From the NCBI GenBank assembly GCA_029204225.1, contig CM055097.1:36998976-37062975 (forward strand): a stretch of DNA of 64,000 nt, in the 5' to 3' direction. The translations under genes were made by a program, and so were the position numbers. The first letter of the stretch is position 1, and each line of letters starts with the position of its first letter. Positions 22,251 through 38,297 of this stretch are shown here, in pieces. The notes beneath the pieces were generated by a model. The model searched no databases and had not been told where the DNA came from. It worked only from the letters and a program-made list of their open reading frames with translations. The stretch comes from Diphasiastrum complanatum. Lineage: Eukaryota > Streptophyta > Lycopodiopsida > Lycopodiales > Lycopodiaceae.

Positions 22251-25200
22251 CAAATCTAAATTTTGAACAAGTGTACCTTCAGTTTGGAAATCATTAAATG
22301 CCGATTGAATGATTGCATGCTGGAAATTTGCAAGATTTACGGTTCTAGGCCATGTTCTAGTCAAAAATTGCTTGTTTTTGAGGATTTTCGGCTAGACATG
22401 GGTAGTAAGAACTATAATTCAGCAAAGTCAGAATATTTAATGGCTATAGGTATGTAATTTGAGTTTCTTTTGAGCATTATGAGGATGCATGAGGTAGACA
22501 TTGGCTTTATATAATGGAAAAAATAGGAAATATTGCTAAAATTGATGATTTTTGCAAGTTATTTCATAGATTTGATTACATATTGTTGTAAATCACCTTG
22601 TAAACCTTGCATGAAGGTAGATCAACATCTTTTGAAACTTTCCAAGAAGTTAGAGCCGAGAATTCGGATAATAGAGGGTGTAGGAGGCCCAAAAAGGGCT
22701 AAAAATTGTCTTTTTACATGTTTTTTTTGGGGGATTTCTTGCTACAAATCCACAAGAGCATCATGCATGGAGTCAATCCAGCCTGTTTTGTATTCCTCTT
22801 GGCCTTTCTGAAAAGCTATCAAACCTGCGAATTGGTTTTCAGAGGCTTGTGATCCGTCTCCATGAAGTTTGTTGCTAGAGCGCCCTCCCACAAGACGAAA
22901 ATTCTCGAGGATTTGCTTGTCAATCTCAAGGGAAAGGAGAAAGTTACAGATGTCGAATCAATACCTTATATCGCATCAAGTTCGAATCTTGACTCTATTC
23001 CAATCAATAATTCGGATGCATATGCTTGTAAAGTTCTCTGGAAATCAACTAAAATAGTTTATGTGAACAACTAGTGGATGATCGGCCAATTTAAAGTATC
23101 GATCGTGATGCGACCCAATGGCACTCCACATTCAGCCCACTTATTACGTTGTGGCATTGGGACATAAAATGGATTGACCCACAATTGTTTCGAACTTACC
23201 ACGTAACTCTTTATGGACTCATGTGTTTTCTCAAAAACAATTCTTCGCCAAGCTGGTTACTCACCCAAAGCTAGCAGCTTGTCCAATTCTTTTCCTTTCT
23301 TTATATCAGATGTCTTGAATTTGACAATCCATCCACTTCGGGAGGATTCATGTGGATGTTGTCGTAGAAATGCCTGGATACCCTTCTCGACGGTGATCGG
23401 TCTCTGAAAAGCTCTTTTGGTTGAAGTACTTCAAGTATGGTCATGCTTCTGTCCGTGGAACTTCCATAACGTCTTCAACTTGCCCAAGATCAATGTCCTC
23501 ATATTCAGTCCCTTGTCCTTCATTCAGATTTATATGTGGTGGCAAAAAGGTTGGCATGATAGGCACTGGAATCTGTGGAGTTTCTCGAAGCTTGACAATT
23601 GTTAACTATTCATGGGCTTTTATTATTTCTCCAGCCTTGGACAACTCTTGTGCGACCAACTGCTTATAAGAATTTATGCAAATTTCCAACCATAACGAAT
23701 TGGTTCAGCAAATTTGCGACTGCTTGCACTAAGAAATCATGAATGGCCTAGCCATCGTTGGTTTGAAACTAAGATATTTTAGTATCGAGGAAAGGTTTGA
23801 TAACATTATGAGCAACCTTATGGGAGGGGCTGGACCTAGGGCTAGAAACTATTCTTGTCGCAGCAAGGGCCGCTTCAGAAACGCCCACCTTGTGCACTAC
23901 TCCATTATAGGTGATATAAAATTTCTCTTTGGCCTCGTCCCACGAACCAAAGGCCATTCCAATAAACACCATACTGATTTTATTTGAAAAGATAATGTAG
24001 TAAATGCCCATTGCCTTGAGCAAAGGCTCGGCGAGAATTATCCATTCACCCACTCTGTCAATGCTAGCCAGGCACATCTCTCTTCATTAGGGAGGTAGGA
24101 GACTAGGAGTCAGACTAGGTAGACGACGTGATGGCACTACACAAAATTGGCAAGTATGAAGATCAAATGGCTAGGAAGTATATCAAAAGGGGGGAATGAT
24201 TTTTGGTGAGCTTTTTTACGCGAGTTTTTCTATGTTCAGAGAGAGCTTGTCTAGTACCTATTTTTGTTGTTGACTATGATTTTTTACATTGGTTAGTTGA
24301 GAATAGGTAAAATCGTTTGTGGGTATTAAAGAATAGCTCTTGGAGTCCTACTATCTCACAAGAAACCATGTTTAGAAAATTTTCCCTTTTTCCATTTCCT
24401 AGTCTAACAAACAACCAATTTGCGCACATACAAAGGGATTCATAAATCATATTTGATTTCTAGCATGTGTTTTGGGTTGAACGCAACACATCACAACTAA
24501 ATTAATATGTCAAATGTTGTGTTGATTCCCCAAACAATTGCATTGAATGTAATTGAATCATCATGAGAAATTTAAAAACCCTCAATTTAAAATCACCATG
24601 AAATACATTTGCTTCATTGGCTTTGTGATCATTATTGGTTTTAGAGGTCTCAATTTACATTTTGTTATGCAACTATTTCTCACAAGTTTAACATGAATGA
24701 CTTAGTACAAATCTCCCTGATGCGATGTTTGGGGTTGATTCTTTACTTTTCTTTTCTTTTTTTGTAATAGTGACTAATATCGTCACATATTGATTATGGA
24801 TGTCATTCACATAAGATTTACGTTGCAAGAAGAACTATTGTCTTATGAGAACTAGGTATGCACACCTTCCTAGAAGTTTAGCAAATGGAAACAAGGAAAA
24901 ATAAAACTTGTCTATATAATTATATGTATTGCACTTGTCCATCATTTATGCCGACACACAAATACCACCATGGATTTCACAAGTGTTTATGGTTTCACCA
25001 TCTATGGCACTGTAGGACTTAAAATTATATAATCAAAATCACAAATTGTGTTCATCTCAAATGCAACTGGCTTATTAACTACGCAAAAGATTCAAAGTCC
25101 CTCCATGTAGATCAATCTTGCAAAAAAACAAATATATTGGATCAATACAATGTTGAATACTTTGTGCAAGAATTTTTATGTGGGACGAGTAGCTTCAAAA

Positions 25201-25535
25201 AGCCCTATTTGTGGAAAAGTCTGGTTGTATTCAACAAATGTTAGAACATTAATAAAACTCCAAAAAACTAATGCATACATAAACAAAAGATTTTATTCTA
25301 CCTTGCTTTATCATGCTCATCCATGCATGTGCTCTGTAAATTTCATCCCTAATAATGAATTTTTTGTTTGATAGGTGAATCCAATCTTGATTGGAGAGTA
25401 TTTCTTGTTACTTTGAATTCACGTCTCTCCACACTAGACCCCAGTCATCAAGATCATACTAGAAACTTCAAGCTCGGGCTCTCCAATTCTTTTCACAGAG
25501 ACAGAAAAATACCAAGCTCTTTGAGGTATCCCATA
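22251..25535. other. Mostly unassigned; possible FAR1-like remnants on the minus strand
   Basis: Minus-strand 23,769-24,077 encodes VFIGMAFGSWDEAKEKFY..VHKVGV, resembling the N-terminal FAR1 DNA-binding region of FAR1/FHY3 (MULE-derived) proteins (motif GMxFxSxxEAKxFY). Other coding-like minus-strand stretches with stops lie at 23,200-23,670. If related, they are fragments of one decayed FAR1/Mutator-type gene without the transposase core. Elsewhere the DNA is AT-rich with nothing recognised. Confidence 0.3.
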
Positions 25536-25861
25536 TCATAGTGCTGCTACATTCTCACAAACGGTGCGGATAGCCTCATTTACTACAAGGCGACAGAGTG
25601 GCAAAAGCGGAGGAAGTTTGTTGTTTTTCACTCTGTATGTGGATATCACATCCTGAAACATAACATTTACATATTGCTTTTACGATGAAGTTGGTTTCAA
25701 AAACTATACAAAAAGAATTGTCTTGCAAAGTAGTAAACGTGTACAATAACAACATGCTAGATCATCCGATATACCTGCAATCGATCTGTCTGGATCTCTT
25801 TGCCGTAAAAACGAAGTCCAGGGATTGTGTCTTCTGGTGGTGTGGTGTCCTCTTGTTCCAT
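25536..25861 (-). CDS. Candidate two-exon gene (67 codons), unrecognised
   Basis: Exon 25775-25861 starts at an ATG (MEQEDTTPPEDTIPGL...) and ends CTGCAG-like at a GTATAT donor. After an intron, exon 25536-25652 begins at a TTATGTTTCAG acceptor in phase 0 and reads DVISTYRVKNNKLPPLLPLC... to a TGA. The joined frame is open and not low-complexity. An upstream in-frame TAG precedes the ATG, but TCTAG could instead be an acceptor, making this the 3' end of a longer gene. No family is recognised. Confidence 0.3.
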
Positions 25862-29985
<4,124 letters not shown>

Positions 29986-30067
29986 GTAAATAAAGTTAGT
30001 ACGCGACATTTACAATCCACAGAGGCTTGTGAAGCGAATGAAGTGATATATGTATGTAACAGAGCCC

Positions 30068-30219
<152 letters not shown>

Positions 30220-30254
30220 CCACCAACCGTACCCACAACTAGCAAAGTCTCACA

Positions 30255-30292
30255 GGGGCAGTTAGCACCCCTGAGATGGAGTGCTAACTGCC
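30255..30292. repeat. 13-bp perfect inverted repeat at the 3' end of the RT frame
   Basis: GGGCAGTTAGCAC and its complement GTGCTAACTGCCC flank a 12-base spacer. The arm at 30,280-30,292 contains the RT stop codon (TTGGTGGGCAGTTAG on the minus strand). It could form a 3' RNA hairpin used in priming or termination. Confidence 0.7.
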
Positions 30293-31009
30293 CACCAAAA
30301 GAAATTTAGCATTTTTTGGTAAAGTAAACTTGAGTCCATGGAACAAATTGTGTAGGAATAGGTTGTTTATAATCTCATACAATCTTCCTCTCATGAAGCC
30401 ATTACATTGAAAAGCAAGAACAATGTTTCTGACCTCATCCATAAAAGTATCCTGTTCGCTACAACAATACATGGCAGCAATGATTTGAGTGACAATAACT
30501 TTATACGAGTTCATAATCGGCCTATTGGCAGTCAAGTGTATATATTGGAAAAATGAAAACGAAAGTTTTCTTCGCTTGTCAAATTTTTTCATTTGAAACT
30601 TACATGATAAAGAATCAAAGGTAGTGGTAATATTCAAAAAATTGACCGTATTATCAGAAGCGTCGTCATTTTCTATGGTGAGGTACTCCAAGGGATAGAT
30701 CCATAATGCATTATCATCGACACGAGGTTGCTCCTTGTCCAGAAATAAAAGAACATCTGTGTCGTTTATGAAGCAAATATCATCAATATAACGGAAAGTA
30801 TACTTGAAGGCACGCAGGTATTCCACCTTTCCAAGTCTGGCGAGTCTTTTCATAAAATGTAATTCATAGAATGACAGATACCAATTACACCATGTAGGGG
30901 AACATGCAAAACCCATAGGAATACCACAGACCTGTTTCCAAGTCTCGTTTCCTAATCTTACTATGCAATTGTCAATCAATATATCGTTATATTGGCAAAG
31001 AGGTTCCAT
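30284..31009 (-). CDS. Penelope-like reverse transcriptase, catalytic half
   Basis: A 241-codon open segment with motif B region QVCGIPMGFACSPTWCNWY, motif C FRYIDDICFIND (both catalytic Asp present), IYPLEYLTIENDD, VNFLNI (the FLD-like motif of Penelope-like RTs), KKFDKRRKLSFSFF and a C-terminal helical region. This series matches the YIDD/FLD RT group found in Penelope-like and related eukaryotic elements, not Copia, Gypsy or L1. The frame stops without a GIY-YIG domain. The N-terminal fingers lie in the preceding out-of-frame segment. Confidence 0.65.
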   Translation of the reverse strand: MEPLCQYNDILIDNCIVRLGNETWKQVCGIPMGFACSPTWCNWYLSFYELHFMKRLARLGKVEYLRAFKYTFRYIDDICFINDTDVLLFLDKEQPRVDDNALWIYPLEYLTIENDDASDNTVNFLNITTTFDSLSCKFQMKKFDKRRKLSFSFFQYIHLTANRPIMNSYKVIVTQIIAAMYCCSEQDTFMDEVRNIVLAFQCNGFMRGRLYEIINNLFLHNLFHGLKFTLPKNAKFLLVGS

Positions 31010-31040
31010 GTCAATCGCAGTCCAATTATCAGTTTGATTG

Positions 31041-31391
31041 TTAACCCGTTCTAATCAAATCGTTTAAGGCTCGGTTTTCATTGATAGTAGCAAATGTATC
31101 TCGGATCTTAACCATAGCCATGTCTAGTGTATTATTATTTTCTTTCGAAAACGAGAGAAAATCTAGACTAGACAGTCTAACCAAAACCAAATTCCTTATA
31201 AAGTAGATGCACATAAAACACGGGTTATGTTGAGCCTTATCCACACCATTCACATACAGATTGGTAGTAATCCAGTTACGCTCATCAGTGGAATTTGTAA
31301 GTTTGTTATTCATTATACTTTTTCCATGCAGCCACTTGGTATTTTTCAAAAAGTTTGTTACAGCATCTTTGCAAATCAAGGCATGTTCCAT
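31041..31391 (-). pseudogene. Penelope-like RT, N-terminal fingers segment
   Basis: It encodes ALICKDAVTNFLKNTKWL...ERNWITTNLYVNGVDKAQHNPCFMCIYFIRNLVLVRLSS and directly precedes the catalytic half, one frameshift away. Position and continuity, not a motif, assign it. Confidence 0.45.
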
Positions 31392-31546
31392 AACAGTCTC
31401 ATGATCAATATTTTGATAATAAAACTTGCCAATTCAAGCCATCCACGATAAAGTTCTAAAGCTACCTCATTTATATTAGACTGTCGCAACGGGATGTGAT
31501 TAAGTCCTTTGTTCAAGTCATTCTTTAAAACTTTGCTTCTAATAAT

Positions 31547-31891
31547 TCATGTATCCATCGGGACAACATGCCCAAAAATTCCAAAAATGAACTCTTTAAA
31601 ACGTTTATTGTCAACGCAAGTACAAGGTGGAATGTTGTCAACATCGAAATCACAAAACACTTGAAAGGGTTTATACCATTCATGCTTCAAATGTGGAAAG
31701 TAAGACCAACCAAACACAATAAGCTCAAAAGTCTCATCAATATGACCAAAAATCTGAAGTAAGGTTTCAGCATATAGTCGTTTAATATCAATCCTCTCAA
31801 AGCATCTATTATAGTAACGTAAATGCAAAAAAAACTTCCCTCTGTCTCTTCTAACCACTAGTCGTTGTCTACTAGTATTACTGACCTCCAA
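31547..31891 (-). pseudogene. Penelope-like element, region upstream of RT
   Basis: It encodes RYYNRCFERIDIKRLY...IPPCTCVDNKRFKEFI..GHVVPMDT. After a stop, IIRSKVLKNDLNKGLNHIPLRQSN continues. The order Cys-rich CxC, then GHV..D, then ...L..KG.N...R matches the conserved N-terminal stretch that precedes the RT in this YIDD-type family. Confidence 0.5.
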
Positions 31892-31926
31892 TATCCTTGT
31901 CTCTTCTATGTCCTCCTACATATGGA

Positions 31927-33084
31927 TCAATCATGGTAAAAGTTCAGCTTTTTGATAGGAAGATCCCCCTTACCGCCACTGCTTTGCCCTTCTTTGCCTT
32001 TGTTCGGAAAGTACTTTCTCTTCCTGTTATTGCCACTGCTTGATATGACTGAGCTTGGATTGTTCAGATTGATGGAACCCATTTTTTTGCTAGTATTCTG
32101 GAAGTATTTGTCTTGCAACGTAGAGAAGCTGGGTTTTTTCAAAAGGCATTCAATTTCTCGAACGTTTTCAGCGTCGCCAAGGTGTGCAAGGCACTTAACA
32201 GTAGGGTTTATGGAAAGGTCAATGGCAGCATCAATCATGTACTGCCGGATGTACAAAAAGACAAGGTGGGACTTGACAACCTCTCTAGCAGGTTTATGCA
32301 ACCAAAGGTAAAAGGCATTGAGCTGATTTTGCAGAGACGCACCAGGAAAGAAAATGGAAAGATTATTCATTATGTACCAAATAGAGTGACCAAACCATTG
32401 ATAGAAGATTTGTTTTTTGCATTTATCACCGCATCTGCACTTAAAGAAAGGTCTTTTCCAGTTCTAGATTCTAGCTTGATGCAGGTTCATTATGTTAAAG
32501 CTAGTGTCAAAATGGCCTCTAGTTCTAGCCCAGCTCTACTCAGAAGGACATCTTGAAGGTCCAAATCTGCTCATCTTGATGACAGAATCAAAGGCGATAG
32601 GAGTATCAAAGGAAGGATTCTTATGCAAAGTAGCAAGCTTGCACGCTTGGACTTCTACATCAGTGAGATGAGCAAGAGCGATCCATACCTCAATAGAGAT
32701 AGGTGCTAGGAAGTTGACAAAGGGAAGGCTCCAAAGCTTATAAGCAGTTTTTGCAGATTTAAACTCCATGATACAACTTGGTACCAACGGTATTTGGCAA
32801 CTATTGGCCTGACAAAATTCAAAGGCAGATTGATTTCCCACATCACAGATTTCTTGTGAGAAGGACTCTAACTGAGAAGCACTGTCTTCATCAAGGTCTT
32901 CGGTAAAAATCAAGGGGTGAGGTGAAGTAGGAGCAGTAGAAAGGATAGGGGTATCAGTAGAGGAGTCACCATTTTCTTTTTCCAGGAAAGCAAATACTTT
33001 TTGAATATGCATATTACAAAATTTTTCTTCAGCAGCAATTTGTTCAGCATAGTTTGAGAGGTCCATATAAATTTTTTCAACCAT
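31927..33084 (-). pseudogene. Penelope-like element, first ORF with two stops
   Basis: A single register from ATG 33084 to TGA at 31927, interrupted by stops near 32,536 and 32,480. The N-terminal part has an amphipathic start (MVEKIYMDLSNYAEQIAAEEK) and an acidic Ser-rich stretch. The middle has FKCRCGDKCKKQIFYQWF with a Cys cluster. The C-terminus is basic (NNRKRKYFPNKGKEGQ). No domain is recognised. The basic tail would suit a nucleic-acid-binding ORF1-type protein; that is inference. Confidence 0.4.
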
Positions 33085-33990
33085 GCTAAGGATTTTTTTC
33101 TTTTTTATAAAATCCGTATAAATTTTGATCCTCAGGGTGGCATCAGAGATGCTAGAGAGAGACTAACAAGATTTCACATAGTCCCTCTTGAAAAGTCAAG
33201 ACCAAACCCTTTGAACCCTTCAATTTATAGCATAACAGGTAAAAATACAGCTGTATAAAGTTTAACAGTACAGAGTACCATAAAGCAAAGCAAATTTTAG
33301 GACACCCAGCTGTTACCTGCCACCATCCCACACAACAAAATCGCACAAGTTAGTCGCGTGGTGTCATAGCTGAGCATCAATTGTTATCCATGTCCGAAAC
33401 AATATTCACTACTTTATCAGCTAGATTGCATTAACACCAAGTACGTCCAATCTTCCCAATCGTTCACTTTCTAAATTAGCAACATGTTCCGCCCTTTAAC
33501 GAAGCCGTATCAGGGCAGAAGCCATACTGATTAGTAAAAGAGCAAAAAGGAACGTAGTAGGTTCACAAGTGCACTTTATATGTTAGCAGCTATCTTTTAT
33601 TACACAGATGGACAACAACTTGACGTCGGTCACAGTGCTAGGTACTAGAGCACCTCCGTGCTATACTAGCCCCATGAATTTCCCATACCACCTTTTCCGA
33701 GAATCCAAGCACCGAACAACTTGGGCAATTCCATGCCATTCAAGTGTACCATAGTCGAGTCTTGTAAGCGTACATGACTTAACTTATAACAACTAGACTT
33801 AGGATGCCGAGAAATTTTTTTCTTACAATAACTCAAGCCTATGTTAACCAAAACGCATGCATGACCAACAATTATCAGATTTAATACCCGAAACCCTTTA
33901 CAAGCAAGATTTATAGTATTATTACAAATGCATGAGTAATCATGAGTTAGGCTGCCCACTGTATCGGTGATATTCCATACTGCATCGTGC

Positions 33991-35029
33991 CTGAATGAGA
34001 GTTGAAGTAATCTCTTGCGAATTGTGCATCTTCGGCTGCTTTAAACGAATCACCTACGTGCTAAAAGCATTCAAACCGAAAGTAAAGGGTTACCCATAAC
34101 GTACTTTTTAAAGCCTCATAGGGTCATCACCAATAATTACTTGCTTTTCTGAAGATTAGTGATGTAGCTTTTGGTTTGTGTGCATTCCCCACCATATACA
34201 AATTATCAACGATTATAACCATTTATCTCAAGCGCATGCAATCATTCAAATTATACGTAGTACTGCTAACTTTCCCATACTCACAGCTATTATCATATTA
34301 GTTATCACAAGTGGATAACCTCATAGTTTCTATCATATCAAGAGAGCATTAGCAGAAGCAATATTACGTGAAAGGTTATAGCCAACCGATTTTTATAAGA
34401 GCATTCTAAACAACCATGTTTATGCTATAGCTTATGATATCTGCATGAAACACTTGAAAGGACAGCAATTAAATCGCATTCTCAATAGCATTACTTGGTG
34501 AAAAATGCCTGAGACATAGCTCATACCACAAGCTATAGCAAATTGCACTAAATGCAATCATTTCTAAGTAAGATATCAGCATTGGCCAGCGGCCAAATCC
34601 GCCTCAGGGAGGGCACTGGCTAGCGGCCATCCATTCCTTATAAAACTTGATAATGATAATGAATAGTAAGCTTGTTGTCCAGCACCAATCACAAGCCAAA
34701 AAAGTTGATAGAATACCTAAAAACTTGCCCACTTTTGCTCCTCAGAACAACGTTTGATCGTAGGAGTATCCAATGACAGTATACAAGCCGATTGTTTGCT
34801 ACTACACAAAGATATTCACAGTAAACTACCAGCGTTCATCGTAAAGTTTCGCTTACATATTTCATTACCAGCGAGCTGTCATTTCTCAAATCAATCTCAC
34901 CTTTGTTTGTAGTATTACTCCACCGATGTCTTTCCAATAGCAATCACGAGCATTCTCTCCAATCACAATCACAGCATGGTAGAGCACCAGGAGAGCAAAA
35001 AGGAGGGAGAAAGAGAGAGCTAAAAGCAT
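33991..35029 (-). CDS. Copy 2 of duplicated secreted-protein-like exons
   Basis: Exon 1 (34901-35029, 43 codons) starts MLLALSFSLLFALLVLYHAV, a good signal peptide, then GENARDCYWKDIGGVILQTK, ending at a GTGAG donor. Exon 2 (34717-34798) is the same as in copy 1 but has one extra base that breaks the frame. Exon 3 (33991-34060) encodes HVGDSFKAAEDAQFARDYFN... and has a GC instead of GT donor. A combination of the undamaged exons from the two copies would be in phase throughout, suggesting a once-functional small secreted protein with Cys residues. A later, uncertain exon may lie at 33,666-33,780. The family is not recognised. Confidence 0.35.
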
Positions 35030-35061
35030 AGGGAGAAGTGACTAGGGTTATGTGATTTCCC

Positions 35062-35070
35062 GTTTTATAG
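35062..35070 (-). promoter_or_regulatory. TATA box in repeat copy 2
   Basis: The minus strand reads TTCTATAAAACGG, followed by a telo-box-like AACCCTAG and a CT-rich leader, then ATG at 35029. Copy 1 has the same layout (TTCTATAAAAAGG near 29,795). The TATA-to-ATG distance of 35-40 bases would give an extremely short leader. Confidence 0.5.
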
Positions 35071-35218
35071 AACCAGAGGACACTTAGGTGTACTAAGTGC
35101 AGATTGTTGCCCATCGTTAGATTAACTGTCCATAATGTACATAGATCCTGGCCATTGTTTTTCTATTATGTGGGGTCTTTTATCATAGCAAAGGAATCTT
35201 TTTTTCTTGCCTCGATAG

Positions 35219-36313
35219 TGTGGATCCGGCGCTACTCTAGATGAGGCCGTAGAACTGTTTTTTAAAAGTATGGAAACGTGTCCAATAGTTAATTTAGCTA
35301 GTACTAGTATGATGTACAAACGTTTGTGTTTTTGCACAATTTGAAATGTCTAAGCCAGATATTTTCCAACGAAGCTTACACAGTTACGTTCCAAGTACAT
35401 TTTGCAAAATATTTTGATCTTCGGGCCCAGTCAATTTTTAGTTTGGACAATTTTATGAAAGAGGCTATTTTTTCACATCCACCCTCAGTGAAATTCTGAT
35501 CATAATTTTGCCGATATATTGTCAAGAAGAGAATCCCTATTGTTGCCAAAAAAAAAAAAAGGAAATCTCTAAGGATGACAAGTTGGCACGGGCCAACCAT
35601 TGTAGGCACCAGCCATTGTAGACCCAATCGTTAGTATAAGGCACTATAGGAGAGGTCTTTTGGCCTTTTATTTACAGGTCTTTTGGCCTTTTAATTCTGT
35701 AACAGTAGATCCAATTGTTTACGACGGTTGATATTCAAATAGACACTCTGTTTCCAGGGTCGAATAATTTCTGTTCGCGAATATTTCGCGACAGTCTATC
35801 TCTTCGTTACAGCTTTGTGTTTCGCGAATTATTCGCGACACTTGTCTCTTCGCGACATTTTCGTCTTTCGCAAATTGTTCGCGACAGATGACAACTTTGA
35901 GCTTGAAGAAGAAATTCAGAATATTTTGCGAACTGTTTGCAACAGGTGAGCTTTGAACAAGAAACAAAATATTTCGCGACAAGATTCTGTTCGTAAATCT
36001 TTTGAGCTTCAACAAGAAACCACGAGCTTCTACAAAAAATTGTTTCGCAAATCTTTCGAGTTGGCTGCAAGATAAATTTTGCGAATCCTTCGCAAATCTT
36101 TTGAGTTGGTCACAAATAGAAATGTTTCGAGTTCGCGTTCATTTCTTTCTCATCATTTGTCAAGTAAATTGCGCACTTTGTTAGTAGAATCGAGATCTGT
36201 CTGATCAGGTGTTCTACAACTCCCTATCAAAGTGGGCAGTTGGATTAACCCCAATTTTCTTCACTGCTTCTTGAACAAAGCTTTACTGAGTATAGATTTT
36301 AGCTTCTCCTAAG
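35219..36313. other. Non-coding, includes TTCGCGA-rich repeat at 35,760-36,150
   Basis: Between 35,760 and 36,150 the motifs TTCGCGAC, TTCGCGAA, TTCGCAAATC and GAGCTTCAACAAGAAACC recur many times, alternating strand-symmetric TCGCGA palindromes. It adjoins a minus-strand Copia fragment and may be its LTR. The short translated frames across it are artefacts. Confidence 0.5.
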
Positions 36314-36680
36314 TCAATAGGAAGTGATGTATTGTTGCTCAATGTTGTTGTTAAGGCAGTAGTCCTTGAATTCGTTGGAGATGTATTCTCCCCCATTATC
36401 TGACCTCAGTGCTTTGATTCGTTTGCCAATTTGATTCTCAGCATGCTCTTTGAATTGTCTGAATTTGATGAAAGCCTCCGATTTATGTTTAATGAAATAA
36501 ACAACTGTTCTTCTGGAGAATTCGTCAATAAAGGTAATGAAGTACTTTGCATTTAGCAATGAAGGAATTTGCATAGGTCCACATATATCTGTATGAACAA
36601 CATCTAACAGATCTTTTGCTTGGTTTACAAAGCTATAAGGATACGTTAATGGTTCAATAGCTAGACCAGAACTGCTACCC
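36314..36680 (-). pseudogene. Copia integrase fragment (minus)
   Basis: It encodes LLDVVHTDICGPM, YFITFIDEFSRRTVVYFIKHKSEAF, and IKALRSDNGGEYISNEF, so the three catalytic acidic residues of the integrase are present. It then stops at ITSY. The N-terminal side is cut off at about 36,680, where another Copia begins on the opposite strand. Confidence 0.7.
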
Positions 36681-36904
36681 GTATGGGAGGCAAAGGATGG
36701 CAAAGCACTTGCCATTGTATCCTTAAATCTAAAAGATACTCAAATAGCTCATATATCAAATTGTTCCACTTCAAAAGAAGCATGGGATATTTTGACAAGC
36801 ATTTATGAAACATCAGATGTATCGACTCGTCTCTTTCTGAGAAAGAAGGTACCTCAGTCTCAATGATCATCTGAATAAGTTCAAATAGTTGTTGAATCAA
36901 TTAA

Positions 36905-37702
36905 ATGCAATATGTTCGCCTATCTCTGACTATGTCTCTTCTTGCCAGTCTTCTTCCCTCCTACGACAATCTAGTACTGCTTTTGAGCAATACTCCTGCG
37001 CTATCACTCCAGAAGCTGGCATCAAGTTTAATGAGAAAAAGCTTATCTACCTCGAGTAACAAGACAATGGCCTTGTACTCCAATAAGCAACAATCCAAGA
37101 AGAAGAACTTCAAGGATAAGAAGACAAAGGCAGAGCAGACGGATTCAACACAACAACAACAGCACACTCGACAACAAACTACCAAGACCAAACTCTTTTG
37201 CAAATATTGCAAGAGAACCAATCACGACATCAAGGATTGTCGGATTCTCAAGCACAATGAAGTGAAGAAAAAGATGCAACAGCACCAAGGAGGCTCTAAC
37301 TCTGTCAGAAATTTCCAAGAAGAAGAAGAGGCGATGATGGTACAAGATCAATCATGTATGGATGTCTATGAATGGTATCTAGATTCAGGTGCTTCTCAGC
37401 ACATGACTCCTTGCAAAAACCTATTCTCGAATCTCATAGCAACTGAATCAAAGTACATTTTCTTGAGAGACTCAAGCTCACACAAAGTCGAAGGCCAAGG
37501 CTCTATTCGACTACAATTCCCAGATGGTATCACTAGACAACCTGATAGTGTACTCTATGTACCCGAACTAACAAAGAATTTATTGTCTATAAGCAAGATC
37601 AATGATCAAGGCTATAGAGCTTTGTTTACGTCTAGTTGTTGTACCATTCTTGACAAGAATTCAAATGAAGTCCTCTTTGCACACAGAGAAGGAAATTTAT
37701 AA
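36905..37702 (+). pseudogene. Copia gag C-terminus, zinc knuckle and protease
   Basis: A 265-codon open segment with Lys/Gln-rich gag C-terminus, CCHC knuckle FCKYCKRTNHDIKDC, then protease start WYLDSGASQHMTPC (DSGA catalytic motif) and LYVPELTKNLLSISKI. It ends at a stop where GAG-pre-integrase should begin. The upstream gag (36,690-36,900) is in another frame with stops. Confidence 0.7.
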
Positions 37703-37972
37703 ATCTTGAGTCATTATTATGCACTTTATGTGAGTAATTCTAATGCTCATGTATGACATCAAAGATTAGGTCACTTAAACATGAGGACTATCTTGTATAT
37801 GCATCATAATAGTACGGTCAAGGATATGAGAATTAATGTTGTCTCCACGAGAAATCGGACTATCTATGAAATGTGCTTACTAGGAAAATAACCTAGGACA
37901 AGATTTCCTAAACGACAAGCCAAAAGGGCTAAGTCTATTCTTGAATTAATCTATAGTGTTTTATGTGGTCCT

Positions 37973-38297
37973 ATGAGTGTGCCCTCTTTGGGTCAAGCTT
38001 TATATTTCATCACCTTTATTGATGACCTCACCAGATTCACCAGAATTATTTTCACCTTTATTGATGACCTCTCCAGATTCACCAGAATTATGTTCATCAA
38101 GAACAAGTCTGAGGCATTCAATTGTTTTAGAGAATTTAAACAGTTTGTTGAGACTCAAACTGGTTAGAGGATCAAGACCCTGCGGTCTGATTATGAAGGA
38201 GAGTATATGTCTGATGAAATGGCGGACTACTATCTTCATGTGGCGTGCACCATCAATTCACTGCCAGCTACACTCCACAACAGAACAGAGTAGCTGA
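37973..38297 (+). pseudogene. Copia integrase with internal 14-residue duplication
   Basis: The integrase block TFIDDLTRFTRIIF is followed immediately by TFIDDLSRFTRIMF. The 42-bp unit 38011-38052 is repeated at 38053-38094 with few changes, duplicating the second catalytic Asp region in frame. Coding then continues MFIKNKSEAFNCFREF to a stop and shifts frame. Confidence 0.7.

Larger units (their letters stand above)
30240..33165 (-). mobile_element. Penelope-like retroelement, coding part
   Basis: It is transcribed leftward between two ~2.05 kb direct repeats. The first frame (33084 to 31927) is one register with two stops; the second, RT-bearing frame (about 31,910 to 30,284) is broken by a few shifts. 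The RT has YIDD and the FLNI motif expected of Penelope-like or closely related RTs. No GIY-YIG endonuclease was recognised on either side. The element ends in a 13-bp inverted repeat at 30255-30292 that overlaps the RT stop codon, then the GA tract. Confidence 0.65.
33166..35218. repeat. 2.05-kb direct repeat, copy 2 (right of Penelope-like element)
   Basis: It begins ACAAGATTTCACATAG and ends near CTCGATAG at about 35218, aligning over its length with 27893-29985. Here the left-edge GA tract is only GAGAGAGA. Copy 2 has 1-base and GT-to-GC differences from copy 1 that damage different exons. Confidence 0.85.

Noticed and set aside
35719-36184. Overlapping frames on both strands over the TTCGCGA block
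   Set aside because: Frames arise from the repeated palindromic motif, and the encoded peptides are internally repetitive with no known domain.
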